Of a DNA stretch of 64,000 nucleotides, positions 20,067-31,719 are shown piece by piece (position 1 is the first letter of the stretch; the number at the start of each line of letters is the position of its first letter). A model generated the notes under the pieces. That model made no database searches, had not been told where the DNA came from, and worked only from the letters and a program-made list of their open reading frames with translations. The position numbers and the translations under genes were made by a program. The stretch is from Nematopogon swammerdamellus (taxonomy: Eukaryota > Arthropoda > Insecta > Lepidoptera > Adelidae): the NCBI GenBank assembly GCA_946902875.1, contig OX336336.1:1392045-1456044 (forward strand), written 5' to 3'.

Positions 20067-21095
20067 TTACCCATACAAGAAACGTGGTTTTTTTTTCAAT
20101 TTTTTTTTTCCTATTTTAGGTGGGTTTTCTACTGTTGCCGCAGCGGTCGTCTTGATGGGCTTCAATGTGGGCATGGGCACCTCCGCTCTTCTGATCCAAT
20201 AGGGCAAGTTGGCATTTGCGTCGAGGCTCAGATGGTCCGACAGGTAAACGGTACTGGTGGTGACGTTGCTCAGAGGCAAGTCGGTCAAGATGTGATCGGG
20301 AGATGCGCCGTCTTCGAGGGACGTGACCAGCGGTACGGCCGACTCTAGTCGCATATCGGGCATGATGGTGCGCCACGTCGGTAGCTGGGCGAGCATGGTG
20401 GCGTGGTCGAGGTTGAAATCGCCGGCCAGAATAAAGTTACGATAAAAACTGCCGCCCGCGTGGTCCTTTTGCTCCGCCTTGATCGCAGTAAGGGCGCGGG
20501 TGACGGCGTCAATGTTGTGCTGGTTGGAGTAGCCTGCCCTTTTCGACCATTCGCCGTGTATATTGGCCAATACCAACATTTGCTTCATCAGACGTCCATT
20601 CATGATGAGGATACCCTTTAATTCGAAGGGGTCGGCGATGGGAACGAACAGTGTACGGACCAATCGAAAGGGAATTCTGTTGAGGATGAAGCCGGCGCTC
20701 ATGTAATATCCTCGACCGTGCGGGTGCGGATGCGGGGCGATCGAATGCATCACAGCGATCGTGCGGTTGGGTAACACGAACGGCTGAATACTGCCCAATC
20801 CCAACGTCCACAACTTTTTAGGCACGTCCAATTCTTGCACCATCATAACGTCCCAATCGCAGGTCGAAAACGCGTGATGGCTGTTCATATCGCGATGTTT
20901 AAAGTTACGAGTGGTGATGTGCAGTTCGTAGCCGTTTTCGATGGGGCTAAGACACTGCACCCGCACCGCCGCGTCCTTCGAGCCGAGCTCCGAAAAGGAA
21001 GATTCTGGTTGCATCGGAGGAGGCCGCGCTACCCATGTCGGGGCTACTAAGATAAAAAGTAAACCCGAAATGCAAATTTTACGTATATTCGTCAT
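20067..21095 (-). CDS. Secreted EEP-fold (DNase I/CdtB-like) nuclease or phosphatase
   Basis: An intronless 342-aa protein of the endonuclease/exonuclease/phosphatase superfamily. Residues 1-23 form a signal peptide with a hydrophobic core (GLLFILVAPTWVA). The metal and catalytic residues are present in the usual order: VQE (Glu88), ANIHG (His180), GDFN (Asp226, Asn228), PDH (267-268) and SDH (Asp287, His288). The C-terminal 40 residues are lysine- and proline-rich (KIGKKKLKKKPRF) and may be a tail outside the fold. The start is fixed by an in-frame TAG 15 nt upstream. Composition is GC-richer than the surroundings, and inverted repeats flank the gene. The VQE, GDFN and SDH spacing recalls the DNase I/CdtB branch, but the substrate cannot be told from sequence alone. 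A possible toxin-like or captured gene. Confidence 0.85.
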   Translation of the reverse strand: MTNIRKICISGLLFILVAPTWVARPPPMQPESSFSELGSKDAAVRVQCLSPIENGYELHITTRNFKHRDMNSHHAFSTCDWDVMMVQELDVPKKLWTLGLGSIQPFVLPNRTIAVMHSIAPHPHPHGRGYYMSAGFILNRIPFRLVRTLFVPIADPFELKGILIMNGRLMKQMLVLANIHGEWSKRAGYSNQHNIDAVTRALTAIKAEQKDHAGGSFYRNFILAGDFNLDHATMLAQLPTWRTIMPDMRLESAVPLVTSLEDGASPDHILTDLPLSNVTTSTVYLSDHLSLDANANLPYWIRRAEVPMPTLKPIKTTAAATVENPPKIGKKKLKKKPRFLYG

Positions 21096-21114
21096 CGAGA
21101 CTATCGACTAGATA

Positions 21115-21125
21115 CTTTATTTATA
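21115..21125 (-). promoter_or_regulatory. TATA box of the EEP gene
   Basis: TATAAATAAAG on the minus strand lies about 30 nt before the ATG of the EEP gene, so the 5' UTR would be very short or start close to the ATG. Short repeated words (GAGTGGCGA) lie just upstream at about 21130-21150. This is inferred from position and consensus only. Confidence 0.55.
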
Positions 21126-21177
21126 CGCGAGTCGCCACTCGCCACTCGCGCGCGACACGGTGTCGATTCCCGACACC

Positions 21178-21260
21178 GAGTGGATAGGCGGATATTATTA
21201 ATAGCGGATAGATACGGAAACCTCCGTGCGCGAGTAAAACTCGCACTTGACAGATTTTTT
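21178..21260 (-). repeat. Right inverted repeat flanking the EEP gene
   Basis: The inverted complement of 19798-19878, containing GGATAGGCGGATATTATTAA and GAGTAAAACTCGCACTTGAC. It lies about 55 bp upstream of the TATA box. To its right the hairpin-family tail (TTTGCTATTAATGTACGCG) follows. Confidence 0.7.
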
Positions 21261-21490
21261 GCTATTAATGTACGCGCTGTACATGCATTAATGTAGCGGA
21301 ATCGCTCGGCCTTCGGCCTTGCGATTCCGCCTCGCTTTCCAATTCGATCTTGACCAAATTCAAATGGGACCACACGGGAAGCAACAGCTTTCAAATAAAA
21401 AAAGAATCATCAAAATCGGTTCACCCAGTCGAAAGTTTCAACAACAATCCATGCTGACGGCGCCAAGTGTCTCGCGTATCTTCTTATATA

Positions 21491-21979
21491 AGGTCTTTCA
21501 AAATTAGTTCAGAGTACGCTAAGGGGGGGTTCTGTATCATATAGGGAGTAAAACCTATATAAAATGTTTTGGACCTTGGGCTTTTTTTTATGTAAAATAT
21601 GTTTTTATGTATTTAAATAAAAAAATAGGTGGTTGATTTTTATAGCCTAATCGATTCAGTTTCGTAACAGTAACAAAAAAGTCTTCATCACCGTTATGAT
21701 CTAACACGTGTAAGATGGTAAAAAAAATCAAATTCTTTCTATTCCATACTAATAAAACTAAAATTGTGTTTTTTCACAATTTCTGAAAGAAAGAGATCTA
21801 TGTGTTGGAAGACTTTATTGTTCCTGGCATGAAACTGAAACGATTACTAAAAATATTTTTTTTTACATTATACATTATAAAAAAAAATTTTTTTTTTTTT
21901 AATTCTTTGTTCTTCAAAAGTGATCTATTTCCGATACATAACCCCCGCTTAGCGTACTCTGAACTAATTGTGAAGACCT
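21491..21979. mobile_element. MITE with ~45-bp TIRs flanked by TATA
   Basis: The left end AGGTCTTTCAAAATTAGTTC, then AGAGTACGCTAAG, is matched by the inverted right end (AGGTCTTCACAATTAGTTCA, AGAGTACGCTAAG). TATA flanks both sides, which fits TA-target elements such as Tc1/mariner-related MITEs. An A/T-rich hairpin lies inside, near 21860-21900. No coding capacity. Confidence 0.75.
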
Positions 21980-22650
21980 TATAAAAATGAATCGCTGAAT
22001 GTGTTGCTAAGCGCAAATCTCGAGAGCTGCTGAACCGAATTTCGCTAATTCTTTTTTTAGAATATTCCTTGAAGTACGAGGATGGTTCTTACGGAGAGAA
22101 AAATTTAAAAAATTGCCTGAAAAAGTCTAAAAACAACACTTTTCTATACTCCCATACAAAAGATTCGTAATAATACTTAAGTCAATTTGAACTTTAATAC
22201 CATACCATAAAGATTGAAAAATCAAAATTGGTAATTTTTGTATGAGAATCTTAGACCGTACCGTGTACCGTACCGTACCGTGTGGGTTCGGTACTTAAAA
22301 AGAATAGCCCCACTGCATCTCTCCCCGTGCATGTCGTAAAAGGCGACTAAGGGATAAGGACAAGATGCCGTGCTAAAGGGCGACAGGCTCGCCACCTCTC
22401 ACCTTGGCACGGTACTTCCACCGAGTCAAGCAGCAAGTAAGGCACAAAGACCCACCCTTTGTGCCTTACTTGCTGCTTGATCGATTTAATCTTGTTCGAA
22501 TACTTTGCGAAACGTGGTGGTCGGTGTTGTGCTGTAATTTAACAGAGTTCTTGCAGCACAACACCGATTACTCTGCTTACCCCGATTGTCGGGATTCAGC
22601 GTGTGTGATATGTATGTATGTAATCTTAGACCAACGCAGACAGCCATCGC
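21980..22650. other. Intergenic with SINE and repeat pieces
   Basis: Contains a SINE-related block GCATCTCTCCCCGTGCATGT, CGTAAAAGGCGACTAAGGGA (22315-22360), a short inverted repeat around 22425-22480 (AGCAGCAAGTAAGGCACAAA), and a repeat with AGCACAACACCGATTACTCT (22553-22620) that recurs at 43048-43115. Confidence 0.55.
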
Positions 22651-24475
22651 AATCGAACGCCAGAAAAAAAAACAATTGTGCAGGGCTGACCATGCGATTC
22701 CTCATGCATGTGGGGCAAATGGTTTTATTTTGATAGGATAACCATAAGATTTAAATTTTAAATTAGTAAAAAATGGTTTTATAGGGTGCCCACACGATTC
22801 CTTACCAAATGTGGGACAAAAAAAACCATGCGATTCCTTAAATAATTTGAATAGGGTGACCATACGATTCCTTAACTAATTTGGGGCATTTTTTTTAAGT
22901 TAGTTGAGGGGTCACCACACGATTCCTTAAATAATGCGGGACAAAAAAAAATTATCGAAAGCCAGAAAAAAACAATAGTGCAGGGCTGACCATGCGATTC
23001 CTCATGCATTTGGGACAAATGTTTTATTTTGATAGGGTAACCATAAGATTAAAATTTTTAATTAGTAAAAAATGGTTTTATAGTGTGCCCATACGATTCC
23101 TTACCAAATGTGGGACAAAAAACCCATGCGATTCCTTAAATAATTTGAATAGGGTGACCATACGATTCCTTAACTAATTTGGGGCATTTTTTTTAAGTTA
23201 GTTGAGGGGTCACCACACGATTCCTTAAATAATGCGGGACAAAAAAAATATCGAACGCCAGAAAAAAACAATTGTGCAGGGCTGACCATGCGATTCCTCA
23301 TGCATGTGGGACAAATGGTTTTATTTTGATAGGGTAACCATAAGATTAAAATTTTTAAATTAGTAAAAAATGGTTTTATAGGGTGCCCATACGATTCCTT
23401 ACCAAATGTGGGACAAAAAAAATTATCGAACGCCAGAAAAAAACAATTGTGCAAAGCTCACCATGCGATTCCTCATGCATTTGGGACAAATGGTTTTATT
23501 TTGATAGGGTAACCATAAGATTAAAATTTTAAATTAGTAAAAAATGGTTTTATAGGGTGCCAATACGATTCCTTACCAAATGTGGGACAAAAAAAGACCA
23601 TGCGATTCCTTAAATAATTTGAATAGGCTGACCATACGATACCTTACCTTTAGTAGAGGGTGACAATGCGATTCCCCATGTGGGGCAAATGGTTTTATTT
23701 CAATAGGGTAACCATACGATGCCTTCACTAATATGGAAAAAAAATATTTTAGTAGCGGGGTGACCAAGCTATCTCCAAATGGATTTATTTTAATAGGGTG
23801 ATCATACGATTCCTTAACTAATTTGGGGCATTTTTTTTAAGTTAATACGATTCCTTAAATAATGCGGGACAAAAAAATTATGTTAGTAGAGGGGTGACCA
23901 TGTGGTTCCCAAATAGTTTTATTTGAATAGGTTGCCCATACGATTCCTTCACTAATGTGGAAAAAAAATTTTTAGAGAAGTGGCCATGCGATTCCAGATG
24001 TGGGCCAAATGGTCTAATTCCTTAACTAATTTGGGGCATTTTTTTTAAGTTAGTACGATTGCTTAAATAATGCGGGACAAAAAAAATTATGTTTGTAGAG
24101 GGGTGACCATGTAATTCCCAAATAGTTTTATTTGAATAGGGTGACCATACGATTCCTTACCTAATATGGGACAAAAAAAATTAGTAGAGGGTGACCATGC
24201 GATTCCTCATGTGGGGACAAATGGTTTTATTTTAATAGGGTGACCATACGATTCCTTCACTAAAGTGGAAAAACAATTATTACAGGGGGACCATGCGATT
24301 CCTGATGGGGAAAAATGGTCTAATTTTAATAGGGTGACCATACGATTCCTTCACTAAAGTGGGACAAAAAAAATTTCAAGTTTGTAGATAAGTGACCATG
24401 CGATTCGACATGTGGGACAAATGGTTTTATTTTAATAAGGTGACCATACGAATTCTTACCTCACATGGGACAGAT
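22651..24475. repeat. Degenerate minisatellite with TGACCATACGATTCCTTA core
   Basis: A 1.8-kb array built from short units with the core GGGTGACCATACGATTCCTT, then an A-rich GGGACAAAAAAA. In the left part the units form a higher-order repeat of about 300 bp marked by ATCGAACGCCAGAAAAAAAC (starts near 22655, 22957, 23252, 23427). Toward the right the units shorten and diverge. Open frames here are repeat artefacts. Confidence 0.85.
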
Positions 24476-24479
24476 GATT

Positions 24480-24580
24480 ATTTTAATAGCGGGAGAGAAA
24501 AGGAGGAGGTGAGAGAGGAGCGAGGGAGAGGGGGAGTGATAGAGGGAGGGGATAGAGTGAAGAGAGAGCGAGAGAGATAG
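24480..24580 (+). repeat. Purine-rich (GA)-type low-complexity block
   Basis: About 100 bp almost entirely of G and A on the plus strand (GAGAGGAGCGAGGGAGAGGG and similar). It abuts the minisatellite and is not coding. Confidence 0.75.
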
Positions 24581-24952
24581 AGATACCTGTGTTTACCCGA
24601 ACGCAGCTCACCATTCGGACTCGCTTTAAGTGACTTACTTCTTCTATACATTGCATCTATTACCTGTACGAAGGTCGGCCTTTGATATTTTCGAATTTCA
24701 CTCAAGCGAAGCCGCGGGGAAAAGCTCAAAATATAGCTAGCTAATCCTGTGGTCTTCGGTCCGCCTTTATTACACTATAACCTTATTCCGATTATTACAT
24801 ACATTTTATTTTTTATTATATTTTAAAAAACTAACGAGATACTTATGAAATTATGAACAATTAGCCAGAGCCAACCCAATACTCAGCACCAGGAATCGCT
24901 ACTGGTTGGTAAGTGCATCACTTGAAAACGCCTGGACCGATTTGGCTAATTT
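24581..24952. other. Repeat edge and AT-rich sequence
   Basis: Carries the CGAAGCCGCGGG end of the 'CCCGCGGCTTCGC' repeat family near 24700, then AT-rich sequence. No gene seen. Confidence 0.4.
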
Positions 24953-27900
24953 TTAGGGTTCCGTACCTCAAAAGAGGGAAAAACGGAACCCTTCTAGGAT
25001 CACTTTGTTGTCCATCTGGCTGGGTGTCTGTTCGTCAAGACCCTTTTTCTCAGGAACGGGTAGAGGTATCAAGTTGAAATTAATATCAAATACTAAGGTC
25101 TACGTTTCCGTACGTACGTAAAAGTCGGCAAGTGCGAGTTGGACTCGCACACCGAGGGTTCCGTATCATCAGCATCACTCAATATATTTGTAGGTATTAT
25201 GTATGTACAAAAACAATTGTTTTAGAAAATCACGAACCGCCTAAATAAACACTACAGCAATGGTTTTTGACTGTGCGGCATTCGTGAAGTTGAAATATAC
25301 AAAAATATATTTCTTATATGACATAACGACATATCCTTTTCGGATTTTATCTTTACTTGTGAGACCTTGCTTCTTGCCAAGTTTCATTACTCTAGCTAGG
25401 TCAACGGTAAGTACCCTATAGGTTTTGATTCCACTTGAGTGAGTTTGCAATTATTAAAATTTCCCATAAATAGCCGTATCTTTTGATTATATTGATTTAG
25501 AAGCTTTCATTTTCTATAGCTCGAAGGGATCACAGACGTTAGTATTTCATATTAATTTCAATTTGATATCTTGACTCGTTACTGAGAAAAAGGGTCTTGA
25601 CACAAAAAACAAGCAATTTTTTTTAATATCATATAACTACAAGTTTAAAATTTTAGGATTTTTTCCTTTACGTGTGCTATGAGACCTTGCTTCTTACCAA
25701 ATTTTATGATTCCAGGTTGACGGGAAATACCCTATAGGTTTTGATTTGATTGGAGTGAGTTTGCGAGTATGAAATCTGACATAGATGGCCGTATCTTTTG
25801 ATTGCGTCTATTTAGAAGCTTGCATTTTTCACACCTTTAATAGATCGTAGATCTTAGTATTTCATATTAATTTCAATTTTTTATCTCGATCCGTTCCTGA
25901 GAAAAAGGGTCCTTGACATACAAAACAAATATTTTCTTTTTGTGTCAATAACTAAAATTTTACAATTGTCGGATTTTTTCCTTTACTTGTGCTGTAAGAC
26001 CTTGCTTCTTACCAAATTTTATGATTCTATGTTAACAGGAAATACCCTATAGGTTTTGATTTGTTTTGAGTGAGTTTGCGAGTATGAAATATGACATAGA
26101 TGGCCGTATCTTTTGATTGCGTTGATTTAGAAGCTTTGATATTCTACACCTTAAAGAGATCGTAGATCTTAGTATTTCGTATTAATTTCAATTTGTTATC
26201 TTGATCCGTTCCTGAGAAAAAGGGACCTTGACGTACAAAACAAACAAAAATTTTTTTTAATGTCACATAACTATAAATTTACAATTTTCGGATTTTTTCC
26301 TTTACTTGTGCTGTGAGACCTTGCTTCTTCCCAAATTTCATTATTCTAGGTTAACGGAAAGTACTCTATAGGTTTTGATTTGGTTTGCCGGTAGCAAAAT
26401 ATGTGACTTAAATGGGCGTATCTAGTGATTGCGTGGACCTATAAGCCTAATTTTTTTACACCTCCGAGGAAACACCACAGACCTTAGTATTTGATATTAA
26501 TTTCAACTTTATACCTCTACCCGTTCCTGAGAAAAAAGGTCTTGACAGACAGACACCCAGCCAGACGGACAACAAAGTGATCCTATAAGGATTCCGTTTT
26601 TTCCTCCTTAGAGGTACGGAACCCTAAAAAGTCGGCAAGTGCGAGTTGGACTCGCGCACCGAGGGTTCCGTATCATCAGCATTACTCAATATATTTGTAG
26701 GTATTATGTATGTACAAAAACAATTGTTTTGGAAAATCACGAACCGCCTAAATAAACACTACAGCAATGGTTTTTGACTGTGCGGCATTCGTGAAGTTGA
26801 AATATACAAAAATATATTTCTTATATGACATAACGACATATCCTTTTCGGATTTTATCTTTACTTGTGAGACCTTGCTTCTTGCCAAGTTTCATTACTCT
26901 AGCTAGGTCAACGGTAAGTACCCTATAGGTTTTGATTCCATTTGAGTGAGTTTGCAATTATTAAAATTTCCCATAAATAGCCGTATCTTTTGATTATATT
27001 GATTTAGAAGCTTTCATTTTCTATAGCTCGAAGGGATCGCAGACGTTAGTATTTCATATTAATTTCAATTTGATATCTTGACTCGTTACTGAGAAAAAAG
27101 GTCTTGACACACAAAACAAGCAATTTTTAGGGTTCCGTACCTCTAAGGAGGAAAAAACGGAACCCTTATAGGATCACTTTGTTGTCCGTCTGGCTGGGTG
27201 TCTGTCTTTCAAGACCTTTTTTCTCAGGAACGGGTAGAGGTATAAAGTGGAAATTAATATCAAATACTAAGGTCTACGTTTCCTCGGAGGTGTAAAAAAA
27301 ATAGGCTTATAGGTCCACGCAATCACTAGATACGCCCATTTAAGTCACATATTTTGCTACCGGCAAACCAAATCAAAACCTATAGAGTACTTTCCGTTAA
27401 CCTAGAATAATGAAATTTGGGAAGAAGCAAGGTCTCACAGCACAAGTGAAGGAAACAATCCGAAAATTGTAAATTTATAGTTATGTGACATTAAAAAAAA
27501 TTTTTGTTTGTTTTGTACGTCAAGGTCCCTTTTTCTCAGGAACGGATCAAGATAACAAATTGAAATTAATACGAAATACTAAGATCTACGATCTCTTTAA
27601 GGTGTAGAATATCAAAGCTTCTAAATCAACGCAATCAAAAGATACGGCCATCTATGTCATATTTCATACTCGCAAACTCACTCAAAACAAATCAAAACCT
27701 ATAGGGTATTTCCTGTTAACATAGAATCATAAAATTTGGTAAGAAGCAAGGTCTTACAGCACAAGTAAAGGAAAAAATCCGAAAATTGTAAAATTTTAGT
27801 TATTGACACAAAAAAAAATATTTGTTTTGTATGTCAAGGACCCTTTTTCTCAGGAACGGATCGAGATAAAAAATTGAAATTAATATGAAATACTAAGATC

Positions 27901-28105
27901 TACGATCTATTAAAGGTGTGAAAAATGCAAGCTTCTAAATAGACGCAATCAAAAGATACGGCCATCTATGTCAGATTTCATACTCGCAAACTCACTCCAA
28001 TCAAATCAAAACCTATAGGGTATTTCCCGTCAACCTGGAATCATAAAATTTGGTAAGAAGCAAGGTGTCATAGCACAAGTAAAGGAAAAAATCCGAAAAT
28101 TGTAA
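24953..28105. repeat. Composite repeat block: direct and inverted copies of one family
   Basis: A 490-bp unit at about 25125-25620 (starting GTCGGCAAGTGCGAGTTGGA) is repeated almost identically at 26632-27125. Between and after them lie arms of about 975 bp (25650-26622 and 27127-28105) that are reverse complements. Each arm is made of about three ~310-bp monomers with ACCCTATAGGTTTTGATTT and GTTCCTGAGAAAAAGGG. Another 130-bp copy of the arm end lies at 24953-25085. The recurring end is AGGGTTCCGTACCTC. No protein is encoded. Confidence 0.82.
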
Positions 28106-28390
28106 AAAAAACGCGAGTTTAACATTTTTTACCAACCTAAAAAAGTCCCAAGCGCCGCTAAAGAAGTTTCACTTCGAAAAAATAAAAAAAAGCCTAAGGT
28201 TGCACTCCGGGTGTGCCGGCAGAAGTGAAAACTTTAAACATCAACGTTGTGTATTTTTGAATATTTTGGTTAGGGAACAATTTCGCACGAATTGTTTTAT
28301 TTATCAGTATAAAAGTACTATCATTTATCTGGTAAAATACAATATTCATTTATTGCGCTATCGTAGACAAACATGACAATTTATATTACA
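28106..28390. other. Interspersed repeat fragment
   Basis: Shares AAAAAAGTCCCAAGCGCCGC and GTTGCACTCCGGGTGTGCCG with 1580-1740 and 30520-30690. The rest is AT-rich with no gene. Confidence 0.5.
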
Positions 28391-30047
28391 CTAGCTGTTG
28401 CCCGCGGCTTCGCTCGCGTGAAATTCGTATTTCAAAGAAGAATCGTAAACGATAAATCTTCTCAAATAAAGTAAGCAACTAACGGCGAGGCCGAAGGCCG
28501 AGCTGCGTTCAGGTAGACGATAAACCTTCTCGAAGAAAGTAAGTAACTAAGGGCGAGGCCGAAGGCCGAGCTGCGTTCAGATAAACCAAAAACCCTCTTC
28601 TGCCTTCGGGCCTCGCCTTAAATGACTTCCTTTCTTCGATAGCATATAATATCGTTTACTCCATCTATTTATTTAATAAAATATATAAAAAAGTAATATT
28701 AATAACTAAATAATTAAAACCTACCTAACAAACATTAAAATAACTATCATAAAAGGGGCGTTTTCAAATGTTCCTAGAACACTTGCGGCATTACCCCGCT
28801 GGATGGCAAAGCTTACCGTTTGAATGAAGTAGGCCCTTGATTGCGTGACACCAGTTGCGTCCACCAGCAGAGACCCAAGCCTCTTCAAGAAGCTTTTGGC
28901 TTCAATAACTGCTCCACGGACCGAGGGTTTCAACCGCAAACGCAACAAATTCGAAATCTTGAATTATATATCTAAAATATTTATTGCGTTTGAGGCTGTC
29001 CGCCCAGGCCTCGGCCGCGCCGGCCGGTCTTGAAGATGCCCGAACGTGACTTGGAGCCAATGTGAGAACACAAATGGCGTCCCACATCAAAGACCTACCC
29101 TTGGCCCATGGAACTAAGGTGATACCATCGGGCCTCTTGCCATCCAGCCGGGAATAACCGCAAGGTTTTAGGATGCACGGTATGTTTGCCGTCAGAAGCG
29201 TGGACTTTATAATAAAATTTAAATTAATTTAACTCAATCTTAATATCGCTTAGTTACCTACTTTATTCGAGATGGTTTAGCTTCATCCAGAACGCAGCTC
29301 GGCCTTCGGCCTCGCCTTAGTTACTTTCTTTCTTCAAGAAGGTTTACCTTCTTCCTGAACGCAGCTCGGCCTTCGGCCTAGCCCTTAGTTACTTGCTTTC
29401 TTCGAGATGGTTTAGCTTCTTCCCGAATGCAGCTCGGCCTTCGGCCTCGCCCTTATTTACTTGCTTTCTTCAAGATGTTTTATTATATATGAGAATGTAG
29501 CTCGGCCTTCGGCCTCGCCTTAGTTACTCACTTTCTTCAAGATGGTTTAGCTTTTTCCTGAACGCAGCTCGGCCCTCGGTCTCGCCCTTAGTTACTTTCT
29601 TTCTTCGATATGGTTTATTATTTATCAGAATGTAGCTCGGCCTTCGGCCTCGCCTTAATTACTTATTTTCTTCAAGATGGTTCAGCTTCTTCCTGAACGC
29701 AGCTCGGCCTTCGGCCTCGCCCTACTTACTCGCTTTCTCCGAGATGGTTTATTATTTATCAGAACGTAGCTCGGCCTTCGGCCTCGCCTTAGTTACTTAC
29801 TTTCTTCAAGATGGTTTAGCTTCTTCCTGAACGCAGCTCGGCCTGCGGCCTGCCCATAGTTACTTACTTCATTCAAGAAAGAATGTTTTTTTTCTTCCTG
29901 AACTCAGCTCCGACTTCCGCCTCGCCCTTAGTTACTTTTATCGAGAAAGGATATCGTTTACGTGAGCGCAGATCCGCCTTCGGCTCCGCCTTTAGTTACT
30001 TACTTTTTTTTTAATACGAATTTCACGCTAGCGAAGCCGCGGGCAAC
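28391..30047. mobile_element. Element with inverted CTGTTGCCCGCGGCTTCGC ends and an internal GGCCTTCGGCC minisatellite
   Basis: The left end CTAGCTGTTGCCCGCGGCTT, CGCTCGCGTGAAATTCGTAT is matched in reverse at 30012-30047. Inside are more than a dozen ~62-bp units built on GCAGCTCGGCCTTCGGCCTC and TTACTTACTTTCTTCGAGA. A broken LINE fragment (28725-29210) sits among them. The same unit occurs in elements B/C and at 32835-33610. Confidence 0.75.
28725..29210 (-). pseudogene. Broken non-LTR retrotransposon C-terminal domain
   Basis: Minus-strand reading gives GKRPDGITLVPW, then SLMWDAICVLTLAPSHV. After a decayed stretch it gives FVAFAVETLGP and, in another frame, FLKRLGSLLVDATG and FAIQRGNAASVLGTF. 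This order (PDG.T.VPW, WDA.CVDTLAPSH, VETLGPWG, AIQRGNAASVLG) is a conserved C-terminal module of an invertebrate LINE group that I recognise but cannot name with certainty. At least one frameshift makes it non-functional. Confidence 0.7.
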
Positions 30048-31559
30048 AGAAATATAAATTGCACCAATGACAGCGACATAAGTTCGACTTCAATTTTTTT
30101 TATTTATCAAACATTTTGTCACCGGCCAGCTCACGTCGAGATGACAGTTCTCCGTTGTCAACTTGTCATATAAATTTTATAATAATTTTAATTTTTATTA
30201 TATTTTTTTGGTTTATTATGTTAATCCGGGATATACACTGTCACTATACAAAGTTTCGTCAAATTCCGTTCAGTGGTTTTTGCGTGATGCGCGTACAGAC
30301 AAAGAGAGATTATTAATTTAACGATTTTATTATATGTATAATATAATATAATATAGATATAGATGTATAGATAGAATAGATGTATAGATAAAAAATTTTA
30401 CACTACAGAACTATTATAATTATTTTACATCAAAAAGTTAATTTCTCAGAAAAATTTACTTTCATCCATAATTTCAACAAATCTTACGCTTTTTCGATCA
30501 GGCTACGGATCTGAAGCGAATTTAACATTTTTTACCCATCTAAAAAAAGTGCCAAGCGCCGATATAGAAGTTTCGAATCTTACCCTTTTTCGATCAGGCT
30601 ACGGATCTGCCGCGAGATCTGACGCGAGTTTAACATTTTTTACCCATCTAAAAAAAGTGCCAAGCGCCGCTAAAGAAGTTTTCACTAAAAAAAAAAACAA
30701 AAATACAGTCGAATTGAGAATCTCCTCCTTTTTAGGATTCCGTATCCCGTACGGAAGCCTATTACTAAGCCTCCGCCTTGCCTCCGCCGTCCGTCCGTCC
30801 GTCCGTCCGTCCGTCTGTCCGAGGGCTGTATCTCTTGAACCGTAATAGGTAGCCCGTTGAAATTTTCACACAATATGTGTTAACCTCCGTGCGTGAGTAA
30901 AACTCGCACTTGACAGATTTTTTTTAAGTCGGTTAAAAACGCTTTAAGTAAAAGTTAAGTGTAGTAAATTGTCATAAGGTAATTCACAAATTTTTGTATA
31001 GTCCAAATCCCTTTCCTTGGCCCGATCTTATCTCCAAGGACCCTAAAGCTTAACAAAGGCATTGTGTGGTTGCTTAACCCCTAATTATTAGGTCAGAATT
31101 AAAGGATAGAAGAAACAAAATAATAATTTTTGTCTAGGCTAGAAGGTTCAAATTGTAATAACAGTGCATAAGCCGGAGCGTACCTCAGCAGGTAGGCCCT
31201 TCCAATGTGTTATCTATCTATCACCGATTGAGCTGTTATTACAGTTGAACTAATACAAATTTCTAGCTTAGACAGTACAATGGCTATTTAGTTAATTCCT
31301 TTCGTTCTGAACTAATAATAAGACGTGATAGTGCTTAAGCCACATAATGGCTTTGTTAAACTAACAAACTTTGTTGTTTATTGTATATTGTATAATTTCA
31401 TCCATAGGTACTGTTAGCGCGCACGTTCGTGGCCTCTACGGGCGGAGGCCGATAGATCTTAAACGATTATCCCTGTTTTGTCTTCGTACTTCAACCACAC
31501 AATAAAACCTTATCCATACTATCCATACTATCAATACTATCCATACTTCCATACTTCCA

Positions 31560-31560
<1 letters not shown>
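30048..31560. other. Intergenic repeats and low-complexity sequence
   Basis: Holds (ATAGAT)-rich simple sequence near 30340-30390; two copies of a repeat with CGATCAGGCTACGGATCTG and CCATCTAAAAAAAGTGCCAA (30495-30690); and a (GTCC)n-containing repeat with ATTCCGTATCCCGTACGGAA and AACTCGCACTTGACAGATT (30727-30925). No supportable gene. Confidence 0.5.
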
Positions 31561-31715
<155 letters not shown>

Positions 31716-31719
31716 TAAA

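Noticed and set aside
22651..24475. CRISPR-like array
   Set aside because: The repeats are degenerate and contiguous without unique spacers, and the genome is eukaryotic.
25241..26957. Duplicated 69-aa open frame as a gene pair
   Set aside because: Both copies fall in a duplicated non-coding repeat unit; the sequence has no recognisable domain.
24953..28105. Possible LTR retrotransposon because of the 490-bp direct repeats
   Set aside because: No gag, protease or polymerase sequence lies between the repeats; the interior is made of inverted repeat monomers.
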